Shown in pieces: positions 36,187-44,848 of a DNA stretch of 64,000 bases. The stretch covers positions 1,472,438-1,536,437 of the forward strand of contig JAUNAC010000001.1 in NCBI GenBank assembly GCA_030527825.1, read 5' to 3'. The notes beneath the pieces are model-generated. The model saw nothing but the letters and a program-made list of their open reading frames with translations, was not told where the DNA came from and did no database searches. The number at the start of each line of letters is the position of its first letter. Position 1 is the first letter of the stretch. The translations under genes were made by a program, and so were the position numbers. Origin of the DNA: Lautropia sp. (GTDB lineage Bacteria; Pseudomonadota; Gammaproteobacteria; Burkholderiales; Burkholderiaceae_E).

Positions 36187-36495
36187 ATGACACTATCCAA
36201 CGATCCTTCGGTTGTCCTTGAGCGGGAGCGGATTGCCTTGAAGCCGCCTCCCTTGTACAAGGTACTCCTGTTGAACGACGATTTCACGCCGATGGACTTC
36301 GTGGTAATTGCCCTGCAGAAATTTTTTGCCATGAGTCTGGAACAGGCGACGGTGGTGATGCTGCAGGTTCACCATGAGGGCCGAGGTGTCTGTGGCATGT
36401 TCCCACGGGATATCGCGTTGACGAAAGTCGAGCAGGTGAGTGGATTTGCCCGTCAGCATCAGCATCCGCTTCAGTGCGTGATGGAGGAAGCATGA
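36187..36495 (+). CDS. clpS: ATP-dependent Clp protease adaptor ClpS
   Basis: N-degron recognition adaptor that delivers substrates to ClpAP. 102 residues. The ClpS core runs from [20 protein letters not shown] through [17 protein letters not shown] to the end. The N-terminal tail contacting ClpA is short. No ribosome site precedes the ATG and a promoter lies immediately upstream, so the mRNA may be leaderless. The stop codon overlaps the clpA start (ATGA). Confidence 0.96.
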   Translation: MTLSNDPSVVLERERIALKPPPLYKVLLLNDDFTPMDFVVIALQKFFAMSLEQATVVMLQVHHEGRGVCGMFPRDIALTKVEQVSGFARQHQHPLQCVMEEA

Positions 36496-38810
36496 TCGCC
36501 CAAGAGTTGGAAGTCAGTCTGCATATGGCCTTTGTCGAGGCCCGGCAGCAACGTCACGAGTTCATCACCGTCGAGCACCTGTTGCTGTCGCTGCTGGACA
36601 ATCCTTCTGCATCGGAGGTACTTCGTGCCTGCGCAGCCAATATTGAGGATCTGCGCAAGAACCTGACGGGTTTTATCAAGGAAAACACCCCGGTAGTGCC
36701 GGGCACCGAGGAAATTGACACGCAACCTACGTTGGGCTTTCAGCGAGTTATTCAGCGGGCCATCATGCATGTCCAGTCGACGTCCAATGGGAAAAAGGAA
36801 GTCACGGGTGCAAATGTCTTGGTAGCCATTTTTGGTGAGAAAGATTCCCACGCGGTCTACTATCTGCATCAGCAGGGTATTACCCGGCTGGATGTGGTGA
36901 ATTTCATTTCACATGGAATCGCCAAGACCCAGCAGCCTTCGGCAGGCAAGGACGAGTCTCAGGAGGCTACGGCTGAAGCGGAACAGGGGGCAGGCAGCCC
37001 GCAGGGTGCACTGGAGCAATACACCACCAATCTCAATGTTGCGGCCCGGGAGGGGCGGATTGATCCGCTGATCGGGCGCGAAAGCGAGTTGGAGCGTGTC
37101 ATTCAGGTGCTGGTACGACGGCGCAAGAACAATCCCCTACTGGTTGGTGAGGCTGGTGTAGGCAAGACCGCCATTGCGGAGGGGCTTGCCTGGCGCATTG
37201 TTCAGGGCGAGGCCCCCGAGGTGCTTCGCGAGGCCACCGTGTATTCGCTCGACATGGGCGCATTGCTCGCGGGCACCAAGTACCGTGGAGATTTTGAGCA
37301 GCGGCTCAAAACCGTGCTGAAACAGCTGCGGGCCGACAAGCACGCCATCCTGTTTATCGATGAGATCCATACGCTTATTGGCGCAGGATCAGCGTCGGGA
37401 GGAACGCTGGATGCCTCCAATCTGCTCAAGCCGGCATTGTCGTCGGGTGAGCTCAAGTGTATCGGCGCCACTACTTTCACTGAATATCGAGGCATTTTCG
37501 AAAAGGACCATGCCTTGTCGCGGCGTTTCCAGAAGATAGAGGTGAACGAGCCAACCGTCGAGCAGACCGTGCTGATTTTGCGGGGACTGAAAAGCTATTT
37601 CGAGACCCATCATGGCATTCGATACACAGGGGCGGCACTGACCGCAGCTGCCGAGCTGTCGGCCAAATACATCACTGACCGCCATTTGCCGGACAAGGCC
37701 ATTGATGTGATTGACGAGGCGGGTGCCGCGCAGCGGATATTGCCGCGCGATCAGGCCCGGGAGGTGATTGGCAAGGCCGATATCGAGGCCATTGTTTCCA
37801 AGATTGCCAGAATTCCGCCGACGTCGGTGAGTAGTGATGACCGCAGCAAGTTGCAGTACCTGGAACGTGATCTGAAGAACGTGGTGTTCGGCCAGGATTC
37901 TGCCATTGAGGCGCTGGCGGCGGCCATCAAGATGGCGCGTTCCGGGTTGGCGCGGCCTGAAAAGCCGATCGGTTCTTTCCTGTTTTCGGGGCCGACCGGG
38001 GTGGGCAAAACCGAGGTTGCCCGTCAGCTGGCTTTCACGCTGGGTATTGAGCTTGTGCGTTTTGATATGTCTGAGTACATGGAACGCCATGCTGTATCAC
38101 GCCTGATCGGTGCGCCGCCCGGATATGTCGGCTTTGATCAGGGCGGGTTGCTGACCGAGGCGATCACCAAGAAGCCGCATGCCGTGCTGTTGCTGGATGA
38201 AATCGAAAAGGCGCACCCGGACATTTTCAATATCCTGCTGCAGGTGATGGATCATGGCACCTTGACGGACAATAACGGGCGCAAGACCGATTTCCGTAAT
38301 GTCGTGCTGATCATGACCACCAATGCGGGTGCCGCTGACCTGCAGAAACGTTCAATTGGTTTTTCCGATACCCGTGAGCAGGGCGACGAAATGGCTGAGA
38401 TCAAGCGGCTGTTCTCGCCGGAGTTCCGCAATCGCCTGGATGCCATCATCAGTTTCCGTTCGCTTGATGAGGACATCATCTTGCGTGTGGTGGACAAATT
38501 CCTGATGCAATTGGAAGAGACGCTGCATGAAAAACGGGTGGAAGTGATCTTTACCGACGCCTTCCGTAAATATCTGGCTCGTGAGGGATTTGATCCGTTG
38601 ATGGGAGCCCGGCCGATGCAACGATTAATACAGGATACTGTACGTAAGGCGCTGGCTGATGAGCTGCTCTTTGGTCGCCTGCAGCATGGTGGGCGCGTGA
38701 CGGTGGATCTGGATGATGAAGGCAAGGTAGATCTGCAGTACCACGAGTCGTTTGAACCGCCTCCACCCGAGTCTGAGGGCGAAGAAGAGGTCGAAACTAT
38801 CGAGAGCTGA
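36492..38810 (+). CDS. clpA: ATP-dependent Clp protease ATPase subunit ClpA
   Basis: AAA+ unfoldase of the ClpAP protease. 772 residues from the ATG at 36492, overlapping the clpS stop by four bases; a frame extension to 36474 is inside clpS. The N-domain (1-145) contains the Clp_N repeats. D1 Walker A is GEAGVGKT at 219-226 and D2 Walker A is GPTGVGKT at 500-507. Walker B forms ([14 protein letters not shown] and [13 protein letters not shown]) are both intact. The D2 segment [19 protein letters not shown] and the C-terminal acidic tail are typical. ClpP is encoded elsewhere. A terminator follows at 38855-38904. Confidence 0.97.
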   Translation: MIAQELEVSLHMAFVEARQQRHEFITVEHLLLSLLDNPSASEVLRACAANIEDLRKNLTGFIKENTPVVPGTEEIDTQPTLGFQRVIQRAIMHVQSTSNGKKEVTGANVLVAIFGEKDSHAVYYLHQQGITRLDVVNFISHGIAKTQQPSAGKDESQEATAEAEQGAGSPQGALEQYTTNLNVAAREGRIDPLIGRESELERVIQVLVRRRKNNPLLVGEAGVGKTAIAEGLAWRIVQGEAPEVLREATVYSLDMGALLAGTKYRGDFEQRLKTVLKQLRADKHAILFIDEIHTLIGAGSASGGTLDASNLLKPALSSGELKCIGATTFTEYRGIFEKDHALSRRFQKIEVNEPTVEQTVLILRGLKSYFETHHGIRYTGAALTAAAELSAKYITDRHLPDKAIDVIDEAGAAQRILPRDQAREVIGKADIEAIVSKIARIPPTSVSSDDRSKLQYLERDLKNVVFGQDSAIEALAAAIKMARSGLARPEKPIGSFLFSGPTGVGKTEVARQLAFTLGIELVRFDMSEYMERHAVSRLIGAPPGYVGFDQGGLLTEAITKKPHAVLLLDEIEKAHPDIFNILLQVMDHGTLTDNNGRKTDFRNVVLIMTTNAGAADLQKRSIGFSDTREQGDEMAEIKRLFSPEFRNRLDAIISFRSLDEDIILRVVDKFLMQLEETLHEKRVEVIFTDAFRKYLAREGFDPLMGARPMQRLIQDTVRKALADELLFGRLQHGGRVTVDLDDEGKVDLQYHESFEPPPPESEGEEEVETIES

Positions 38811-38854
38811 CCCGGGCAGATGTCTCTGTCCATAAGTGTGGTCGCCTGGCCAGG

Positions 38855-38904
38855 CCGGTGATTGTCGGGATCGGATTGATCTGGACAGTTACCGGTTTTT
38901 TTTT
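38855..38904 (+). terminator. Intrinsic terminator after clpA
   Basis: CCGGTGATT (38855-38863) pairs with AGTTACCGG (38887-38895), including two G-T pairs, and nine T residues follow. The 23-base loop can itself fold weakly. Confidence 0.6.
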
Positions 38905-39156
38905 GGGGGGTCATATTGCATAGGCTGCAGTCATGACTGATCTTGGCAGAATGGTCTGGGTTTGGGTGTTGTTTTTGGTGACCCATGAGGTCCTTGGCGG
39001 CCCCGTTCAATGTTGTCATTGAGGTACATCATGTAGTTTTATGCTGACAGGGGGCTTGCCGCTGATCCGCAGATGCTGCCCGGGTATCATGGTTCGGCGA
39101 GGGCCCTGCCGGACAAACGGGATCATGAGGTCTGCGATCGAAACGAGGCATGTTCG
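38905..39156. other. Non-coding stretch before the unassigned gene
   Basis: Together with the terminator region this is a 346-base gap after clpA. It begins with a G run after the clpA terminator and contains no ORF with a ribosome site. GAGG about ten bases before 39157 is the probable ribosome site of the next gene. I see no RNA gene. Confidence 0.35.
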
Positions 39157-39912
39157 ATGTCGAGATACACCATTACCCAAGCAGCTGCCGAGCGTCTCCT
39201 GAAGGACCTCGACATTGCGGTTGTCAAAACGATGAGCCGTATTGTGGCGGATGCGCGTGAGCACCTGTGGCTGCTGGAAAGCATCTCTGTCGCCGATGTG
39301 CTGACGGACAGTGATTTTCAGCGGCGTTTTTGTCGCCACGTAGGCATGCGCGGCAAGCTGCGCATGCGCAGGGAAGAGTTGTTCGTGATTCTGGACGGCA
39401 TTCGGCGAGTGCCTGCCCGTAATTATCCAGATGTGCTGATGCAGCTCAGCGAACTGACCGGACAGGTAGAAAAGTCGGTGGCATCGGAGGTTCTGGCATT
39501 GCTGGAGCCAGACCAGCCGACGATAGATCGGGAAGTGCGTGAGCTGATGCCGCGTTACGGTTTTCATCCGTTGCCGGAGTCCCCGGTTTTCGATGAATGT
39601 GTCGCCTATCACCGTTGTTTGCGTCAGGTGCTGCAGGAGGTGCTCTCACTGCCGCAGGCGGAAGCGTTGCTTGCGCAGCTGGATCAGGCCATTGGTGAGG
39701 GGGCCGAGCGACTGTCGCCGCTGCGCAAACTGAACCTTCTACTCTCGGGGTCTTATCGGACGGTTGCGCTGCTGCCTAATCTCGAGGCGGTGTTGCGGGC
39801 CATTCCACGGCGTCCGGCACCGCAGCTTCCCCAGGCATCAGGCACGGTGAACAGCAATGCTGCGTCGGTGATTAATACCCGGCCAGGAGTGCGTTTGCAC
39901 CTGTGCCGTTGA
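39157..39912 (+). CDS. Unassigned cytosolic protein, 251 residues
   Basis: I do not recognise a family. From the ATG at 39157 (GAGG about ten bases upstream) the protein is predicted mostly helical, Leu/Arg/Glu-rich, without signal peptide or membrane segment. Notable segments are ADAREHLWLLESISVADVL, a basic patch RHVGMRGKLRMRREELFVIL, and SPLRKLNLLLSGSYRTVALL near 190-210. Two His/Cys-containing spots (RFCRHVG; CVAYHRCLRQ) do not form a recognisable metal site. The C-terminal 35 residues look disordered. The base composition resembles that of its neighbours. It is flanked by the clpA terminator and convergent argF. Confidence 0.6.
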   Translation: MSRYTITQAAAERLLKDLDIAVVKTMSRIVADAREHLWLLESISVADVLTDSDFQRRFCRHVGMRGKLRMRREELFVILDGIRRVPARNYPDVLMQLSELTGQVEKSVASEVLALLEPDQPTIDREVRELMPRYGFHPLPESPVFDECVAYHRCLRQVLQEVLSLPQAEALLAQLDQAIGEGAERLSPLRKLNLLLSGSYRTVALLPNLEAVLRAIPRRPAPQLPQASGTVNSNAASVINTRPGVRLHLCR

Positions 39913-39971
39913 GTACCGAGCTGGCTCAGTTTGGTGGGCCAGAGGTCGGATGGCGGCCTTTGGATGGTCGG

Positions 39972-40901
39972 TCAGACGGGAACCCGGCCAATGACCAGAT
40001 ATTCCAGCAGGGCTTTCTGGATGTGCAGGCGGTTCTCTGCCTCGTCCCAGACGACAGACTGTGGGCCGTCAATGACATCGGCGGTGACTTCCTCGCCACG
40101 ATGCGCTGGCAGACAATGCATGAACAGGGCATCGGGGTGAGCCAGGGCCATCATGTTGGCGTCGACGCAGAAATCAGCAAAGGCAGCGCGTCGGGCCTCG
40201 TTTTCGGCTTCGTAGCCCATGCTGGTCCAGACGTCGGTCGTCACCAGGTCAGCATTGGTGCAGGCGTCACGCGGATGACTGAAGTAGCGCAGATGAACCC
40301 GTTCAGATTCGCTGATTCGCGACATGTCCAATGCGTATCCGGCAGGAGTGGAGATGTGTACGGTGAAGTCCAGCAGCCGCGCCGCCTGGATCCAGGTGTA
40401 GCTCATGTTGTTGGCATCGCCAACCCAGGCGACGGTTTTGCCATGGATGCTGCCGCGGTGTTCCATGTAGGTGAAGATATCCGCGAGAATCTGACACGGA
40501 TGGTGCTCGTTGGTCAGGCCATTGATGACTGGTACCCGGGAAGCCGCAGCAAAGCGCTCAATGATGGATTGGTCAAAGGTGCGCATCATGATGATGTCGC
40601 ACATCCGGGAGATGACTTTGGCGGCATCATCCACGGGCTCGCCCCGTCCCAGTTGAGAATCGCGGGTGTTCATGTAGATGGCTGCGCCGCCGAGCTGCAG
40701 CATGCCGGCCTCGAATGAGAGCCGTGTCCGGGTGGACGCTTTTTCAAAGATCATGACCAGGGAGCGGTCTTGGAGGGGGTGCCAGGTCTCGTAGTTCTTG
40801 AAACGTTTCTTGATGAAGTCGGCGCGTTTGAGCAGATATTCGATCTCTTCGCGGCTGAAGTCATCGAATTTCAGGAAATGCTTGATGGGTAAGGTATTCA
40901 T
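39972..40901 (-). CDS. argF: Ornithine carbamoyltransferase
   Basis: Joins carbamoyl phosphate and ornithine to give citrulline in arginine synthesis. 309 residues. The carbamoyl-phosphate motif is FEKASTRTRLSFE near 53-65, HPCQILADI near 134, and the ornithine-binding FMHCLPAHRGEEV near 266. It lies 41 bases downstream of argD on the same strand, forming an argD-argF unit. A long antisense frame over this gene is a codon-usage shadow. Confidence 0.97.
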   Translation of the reverse strand: MNTLPIKHFLKFDDFSREEIEYLLKRADFIKKRFKNYETWHPLQDRSLVMIFEKASTRTRLSFEAGMLQLGGAAIYMNTRDSQLGRGEPVDDAAKVISRMCDIIMMRTFDQSIIERFAAASRVPVINGLTNEHHPCQILADIFTYMEHRGSIHGKTVAWVGDANNMSYTWIQAARLLDFTVHISTPAGYALDMSRISESERVHLRYFSHPRDACTNADLVTTDVWTSMGYEAENEARRAAFADFCVDANMMALAHPDALFMHCLPAHRGEEVTADVIDGPQSVVWDEAENRLHIQKALLEYLVIGRVPV

Positions 40902-40942
40902 GGCGGGTCATATGGTAGGGTAATGGGAGGTGGGCACCAATA

Positions 40943-42151
40943 TCAGGGGTCTGTGGGTGCAGCTACCCCCAGGAATGTCTGAATAAGCGGAGTCAGACGC
41001 CGAACCATGTCATCGGCCTGTGCATCTGTCAGGATCAGGGGGGGAAGTAGCCGAATCACGTTCCCGGCAGTTACGTTGATGATCAGTCCTTCTTCCCGTG
41101 CCTGTGCGACCAGTTCCGTGCAGGGGCGATCCAGTTCGATACCGAGCATCAGGCCCTGGCCACGTAGCCGGACAAAGCCGGGAACGTCCCTCAGTTCCTG
41201 CTCGAAGGATTGACTTATCCGCCGGCCCAGGCTGTCAGCCCGTGCGACCAGGTGATCCCGCTCCATGATCTGCAGTGTGGTGAGCGCCGCGCGCATGGCC
41301 AGCGGGTTGCCGCCGAAGGTGTTTCCATGGCTGCCCGGCTGGAATAGGCTGGCGGCTGGGCCATGGGCAAGGACAGCGCCGACGGGCACGCCGGAAGCCA
41401 GCCCTTTGGCCAGAGTCATGACATCGGGCCGGACGTCGGCCCATTGATGGGCAAACCAGCGCCCACTGCGACCCATGCCGCATTGGACTTCATCCACCAT
41501 CATCAGCCAGTGGGAGGTATCGCAAAGTTGCCGGATTGCCTGCAGGAACTCCGGGGTAGCGACCGAGATGCCACCCTCTCCCTGGATGGGCTCCAGCAGC
41601 ACCGCACTGATTTGTGGTTGATGCCGATCCTGTCTGGCGAGCGCTTGCAAGGCGTCCAGATCGTTGAAGGGCAGGCGAGAAAAATCCGGTAGCAGGGGCT
41701 CAAACCCCTGCTGTACGCGGGTATTGCCGGTGGCTGACAGCGTGGCGATGGAGCGGCCGTGAAAGGCATGCCCAAAAACGATGACCCGAGGTTCGGCAAT
41801 GCCACGTGCATGGCCGTGTAAACGGGCGAGTTTGAGTGCGGCTTCGTTGGCTTCTAGTCCGGAGTTGCAGAAGAATACGTTGGTCATGCCAGAATGCTGG
41901 ATGAGCAGTCGGGCGACGTCTTCCTGAAGGGGTATCTCGAAAAGGTTGGAACAGTGGATTATGCGGGCCACCTGATCCTGCAGAGCAGCGACAAGATCGG
42001 GGTGGGCGTGACCGAGTGTATTGACGGCTATACCGCTCAGGCAGTCAAGGTACTGTCGGCCCGCCTGATCAAACAGAATGGCACCTTCGCCACGCTCGAA
42101 TACGACGGGCTGCCGGAGATAGGTCGACATCAGGGGAGCGGGGGTGGTCAT
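40943..42151 (-). CDS. argD: Acetylornithine aminotransferase
   Basis: PLP enzyme converting N-acetylglutamate semialdehyde and glutamate to N-acetylornithine; many homologues also act in lysine synthesis. 402 residues. Family features: YLDCLSGIAVNTLGHAHPDL, FFCNSGLEANEAALKLAR, LMMVDEVQCGMGRSGRWFA, and the PLP lysine in VMTLAKGLASGVPVGA. Followed by argF. Its start is only 45 bases from the divergent DUF3579 gene, so the two promoters must overlap. Confidence 0.96.
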   Translation of the reverse strand: MTTPAPLMSTYLRQPVVFERGEGAILFDQAGRQYLDCLSGIAVNTLGHAHPDLVAALQDQVARIIHCSNLFEIPLQEDVARLLIQHSGMTNVFFCNSGLEANEAALKLARLHGHARGIAEPRVIVFGHAFHGRSIATLSATGNTRVQQGFEPLLPDFSRLPFNDLDALQALARQDRHQPQISAVLLEPIQGEGGISVATPEFLQAIRQLCDTSHWLMMVDEVQCGMGRSGRWFAHQWADVRPDVMTLAKGLASGVPVGAVLAHGPAASLFQPGSHGNTFGGNPLAMRAALTTLQIMERDHLVARADSLGRRISQSFEQELRDVPGFVRLRGQGLMLGIELDRPCTELVAQAREEGLIINVTAGNVIRLLPPLILTDAQADDMVRRLTPLIQTFLGVAAPTDP

Positions 42152-42184
42152 GCACAGGTCTCAAATTCTCTGTAAACGTATCGG

Positions 42185-42190
42185 TATCAT
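42185..42190 (+). promoter_or_regulatory. Possible -10 box for the DUF3579 gene
   Basis: TATCAT lies seven bases before the ATG at 42197, with no ribosome site in between. A good -35 box is not visible at the usual distance. If used, transcription would start at the ATG itself. Confidence 0.3.
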
Positions 42191-42196
42191 ACTTCC

Positions 42197-42670
42197 ATGC
42201 AGCAAGAACAGATGAAATCATCCGTACCGGCTAGCGTTGCAGCAGCCAGCGAAAAAACAGGAACACCGGAGGCATCGGGGGCCGTGACGTTATCTGACTG
42301 CCCGGCTGGAGAGGGTGAACCTCCAGTTACTCCGATACTGGTAACGGCAGACCCACTGGCACATGTCCGACAGGCGAGCCGTTTTGTCATCATTGGTCAG
42401 ACCCAGGATGGCCGCAGTTTTCGACCCAGTGACTGGGCGGAGCGGCTGGCTGGCGTCATGGCGGAATTCCGTCCAAAGAAAAAAACCGGGGCACGTTCCG
42501 GTGTTGGACGCTTCCACCTGGGCTATTCCCCTTATGTCCTGCCGTCCATGTACCACGGTTTCAAGTGCGTGATTGTGGATCGGCGTCTGCACGATATCGA
42601 ACCGCTCGCGCATCATTTTGTGCTGAATTTTGCGCTGGATAACCAGCTCAGAACCGAAGTGCTGGAATGA
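42197..42670 (+). CDS. DUF3579-family protein
   Basis: 157 residues. The N-terminal 45 residues are variable and polar; the conserved domain (about 58-150) includes FVIIGQTQDGRSFRPSDWAE, RLAGVMAEF, GRFHLGYSPYVLPSMYHG, FKCVIVDRRLHDIEPLA and HHFVLNFALDNQLRTEVLE. DUF3579 is a betaproteobacterial family of unknown function commonly placed divergent from or beside arginine genes, as here. Cytosolic; no membrane segment. Confidence 0.85.
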   Translation: MQQEQMKSSVPASVAAASEKTGTPEASGAVTLSDCPAGEGEPPVTPILVTADPLAHVRQASRFVIIGQTQDGRSFRPSDWAERLAGVMAEFRPKKKTGARSGVGRFHLGYSPYVLPSMYHGFKCVIVDRRLHDIEPLAHHFVLNFALDNQLRTEVLE

Positions 42671-42732
42671 TTTCACCCCGGGAGCGCGATCCGGGGTGTC
42701 ATGATCCGCATCGGGTGGCCTGTTTTGAGCAG

Positions 42733-42755
42733 AAAATTTTGTGAACACAAATTTT
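42733..42755. repeat. AT-rich near-palindrome upstream of the double-receiver gene
   Basis: AAAATTTTGTG AA CACAAATTTT is an inverted repeat with one extra T in the left arm, standing in an AT-rich patch (about 42730-42900) otherwise unlike the GC-rich flanks. It could be an operator. A TTGACG overlapping its right end resembles a -35 box, but no -10 box at proper spacing is evident. Confidence 0.4.
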
Positions 42756-42927
42756 GACGGAAAACCTGGCGTTTAATAACATCTATCATGTTTCGTGATG
42801 TTAACGAGGCTTTTTTACCAAAAAAGCTACGGTTTTCTCCTAGGCTTTGCTTATAACCGTCTGAATTGATGGAATTTTCTTATATTTCTATTGCTCTTCA
42901 CGAGGCTTTCTGTTTTCATCGGGCCTT

Positions 42928-44136
42928 ATGTGGAAGACGCCTTTTAACCCTTGTGGACAAAGCTGCCTGACCGGCTCGTCGACGTTGACGGCCGAGACGT
43001 CGCAGTTGCCGTTCCGGGTGGCTGCGTTCGGGCTCGGTCAGCGTTTTATGCGTTTGATCGAATTGATCTTCCAGTGTGAGAAGCAAAATCCACACCGCTA
43101 TCAGTTGGCAGATACCCGGCGGGGCGGGGAATTCGATATTGCATTGGTCAATCTGACGATTGACGGAGGCGTGGACACCGCACGGCGGTTGCGCAGTCTG
43201 CCCCGGGCCATTCCGGTGATTGGGGTCGGTCGTCGTGCCAACCGGCTGCGGGGTGCGGATGATTTGCTATTTGCATCATTCGCTCAGGATATTCTGACCG
43301 TGTTGAATCGCTCAGCTGATCTGCTGGTGGCGCGGGCGCATCAATATGCGGTCAACCGTAGTACGCTCTCAGGAAGCATTCTGCCTACCGTGTGCGGACG
43401 GATGCCGGTTGATGTGCCTCTGCGCATTCTGGTGATGGATCCAAGTCCATCCAGTCGTAGCCATGTGGCTGTGGGTATGCGCCAGTTAGGCGTTGATGTG
43501 GATGGCGTTGGTACTTTGGAGCAGGCAAGTGATGTTCTGTCCATGCGCCACTATGACATGATCCTAGTGGATCCCCAACAGCCTGATGGGTGTGGTCTGG
43601 AGATGATGCGGCGATTCCGGCGCGCGACCGGGTCAAGCGTGCCGGTGGTGGTTCTCAGCGACCGCTCGGGTATCTCCGATCTACTGCGTTCGGCTCTGGC
43701 CGGCTGCAGTGGCTACCTGGTCAAACCGCTGTCGATGGCCTCCCTGCACGGGACGGTGCAGCGCATATTGTTGCGTACTGTCAGGCGGCAGCAGCGAGGG
43801 GGCATTGGCTCACTGGATGCGCAGGCGCCTGATGGTGGGGTGACCGATGCCACGCTGCGTGTCAACCTGATGGGGCGCCTGCTGGGCAACCTGCGCAGCC
43901 GGTGTCGTTCGAGCTGGCGTTACCTGAAATCGCAGGACGCACCCGAACAGACGGGGGCCTTGCTCAGGGTGCGAGGAGGGGGAGACGGGGCCTGGGTGGA
44001 CTCGTGCCAGCTCAATCCCTCTGACATAGCCGTCTGGCGGCCGGGCAGCAGCCACTGTGCAGTGGAACTGACCTTATCCGGTCCGATGGCTGCTGGTCTG
44101 CAGAAAGCTTCTGGCACCGCTGGCGTCCGGCCCTGA
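42928..44136 (+). CDS. Protein with a degenerate and a canonical receiver domain
   Basis: 402 residues. Residues about 28-135 resemble a receiver fold but have Asn at the phosphoacceptor position (IALVNLTIDG, N75) and lack the conserved Lys. Residues 165-275 form a canonical response-regulator receiver: RILVMDPSPSS (D171), phosphoacceptor D215 in MILVDPQQPDG, VVVLSDRSG with the Ser/Thr position at S244, and YLVKPLSM with K266. The C-terminal 125 residues are basic and do not match a DNA-binding or enzymatic output domain that I know. No sensor kinase lies nearby. The ATG lacks a strong ribosome site. An intrinsic terminator follows. Confidence 0.75.
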   Translation: MWKTPFNPCGQSCLTGSSTLTAETSQLPFRVAAFGLGQRFMRLIELIFQCEKQNPHRYQLADTRRGGEFDIALVNLTIDGGVDTARRLRSLPRAIPVIGVGRRANRLRGADDLLFASFAQDILTVLNRSADLLVARAHQYAVNRSTLSGSILPTVCGRMPVDVPLRILVMDPSPSSRSHVAVGMRQLGVDVDGVGTLEQASDVLSMRHYDMILVDPQQPDGCGLEMMRRFRRATGSSVPVVVLSDRSGISDLLRSALAGCSGYLVKPLSMASLHGTVQRILLRTVRRQQRGGIGSLDAQAPDGGVTDATLRVNLMGRLLGNLRSRCRSSWRYLKSQDAPEQTGALLRVRGGGDGAWVDSCQLNPSDIAVWRPGSSHCAVELTLSGPMAAGLQKASGTAGVRP

Positions 44137-44169
44137 CCGGTCTGGTCAAGGGATATGTAGCAGGTGAAT

Positions 44170-44193
44170 CCGCCCCGAGGGCGGTATTTTTTT
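44170..44193 (+). terminator. Intrinsic terminator after the double-receiver gene
   Basis: CCGCCC (44170-44175), loop CGA and GGGCGG (44179-44184), followed by TATTTTTTT. It lies 34 bases after the stop codon. A second perfect stem GCCAGGG/CCCTGGC at 44201-44220 has no T tract on either strand. Confidence 0.8.
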
Positions 44194-44243
44194 GTCTGCT
44201 GCCAGGGAAAATACCCTGGCGCGGCAAGTATATAGAGTGAAAG

Positions 44244-44804
44244 TTATTTGACCCGGCTGCGATATTCGCCGTTGCGGGTGTCGATTTCGATCTTGTCACC
44301 GGTTTCTACAAAGGCAGGTACCTGAACTTCAAAACCGGTTGGCTTGATACGGGCCGGTTTCAGTACCTTGCCCGAGGTGTCGCCGCGTACGGCCGGTTCG
44401 GTGTATTCAACTTCACGTACCAGGGTGGTGGGCAATTCCACAGAAATGGCGCGGCCGTTGTACATGACGACCTCGCAGGGCATGCCTTCTTCCAGGTAGT
44501 TCAGGGCATCCCCCATGTTTTCACCGTCGACTTCGTACTGGTTGTACTCGTGATCCATGAAGACATAGGCGGGATCGGAGAAATAGGAATAGGTGACTTC
44601 CGTCCGTTCCAGCACCTGGATTTCGAACTTGTCATCGGCCCGATAGACGCTCTCGGTACCGGAGCCGGTCAGCAAATTCTTCATTTTCAGTTTAACGACC
44701 GCGGCATTGCGGCCGGATTTGTTGTATTCGGCCTTGATGACCACCATAGGGTCATTGCCGATCATGATCACGTTGCCAACGCGCAGTTCCTGGGCGGTCT
44801 TCAT
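44244..44804 (-). CDS. efp: Elongation factor P (Arg32 type)
   Basis: Relieves ribosome stalling at polyproline sequences. 186 residues with KOW/OB/C-terminal domains; the loop tip [10 protein letters not shown] carries Arg at position 32 instead of the Lys modified by EpmAB. This is the form rhamnosylated by EarP, whose gene lies directly upstream. A perfect TATAAT on the minus strand at 44843-44848, overlapping the earP stop codon region, suggests that efp also has its own promoter with a leader of about 30 bases. Confidence 0.98.
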   Translation of the reverse strand: MKTAQELRVGNVIMIGNDPMVVIKAEYNKSGRNAAVVKLKMKNLLTGSGTESVYRADDKFEIQVLERTEVTYSYFSDPAYVFMDHEYNQYEVDGENMGDALNYLEEGMPCEVVMYNGRAISVELPTTLVREVEYTEPAVRGDTSGKVLKPARIKPTGFEVQVPAFVETGDKIEIDTRNGEYRSRVK

Positions 44805-44842
44805 GGGTGTATCTGTCTTGTCGGGGTTGAGCTGAACGGGCG

Positions 44843-44848
44843 ATTATA
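44843..44848 (-). promoter_or_regulatory. -10 box of a probable efp promoter
   Basis: The minus strand reads TATAAT, a perfect -10 hexamer 39 bases before the efp ATG and overlapping the end of earP. No good -35 hexamer is visible 16-18 bases upstream, so its strength is uncertain. Confidence 0.45.

Noticed and set aside
35892..36332. Open frame of 146 codons on the minus strand across the clpS start
   Set aside because: Overlaps the clpS promoter and most of clpS; composition and motifs do not look like a protein family.
37389..38090. Open frame of 233 codons on the minus strand inside clpA
   Set aside because: Antisense to the ATPase motifs of clpA; no ribosome site.
39903..40718. Open frame of 271 codons on the plus strand across argF
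   Set aside because: It is antisense to argF, which has all catalytic motifs, and the frame has no family match or ribosome site.
44201..44220. Perfect stem GCCAGGG/CCCTGGC as an efp terminator
   Set aside because: No T tract follows on the minus strand; only the adjacent plus-strand stem has one.
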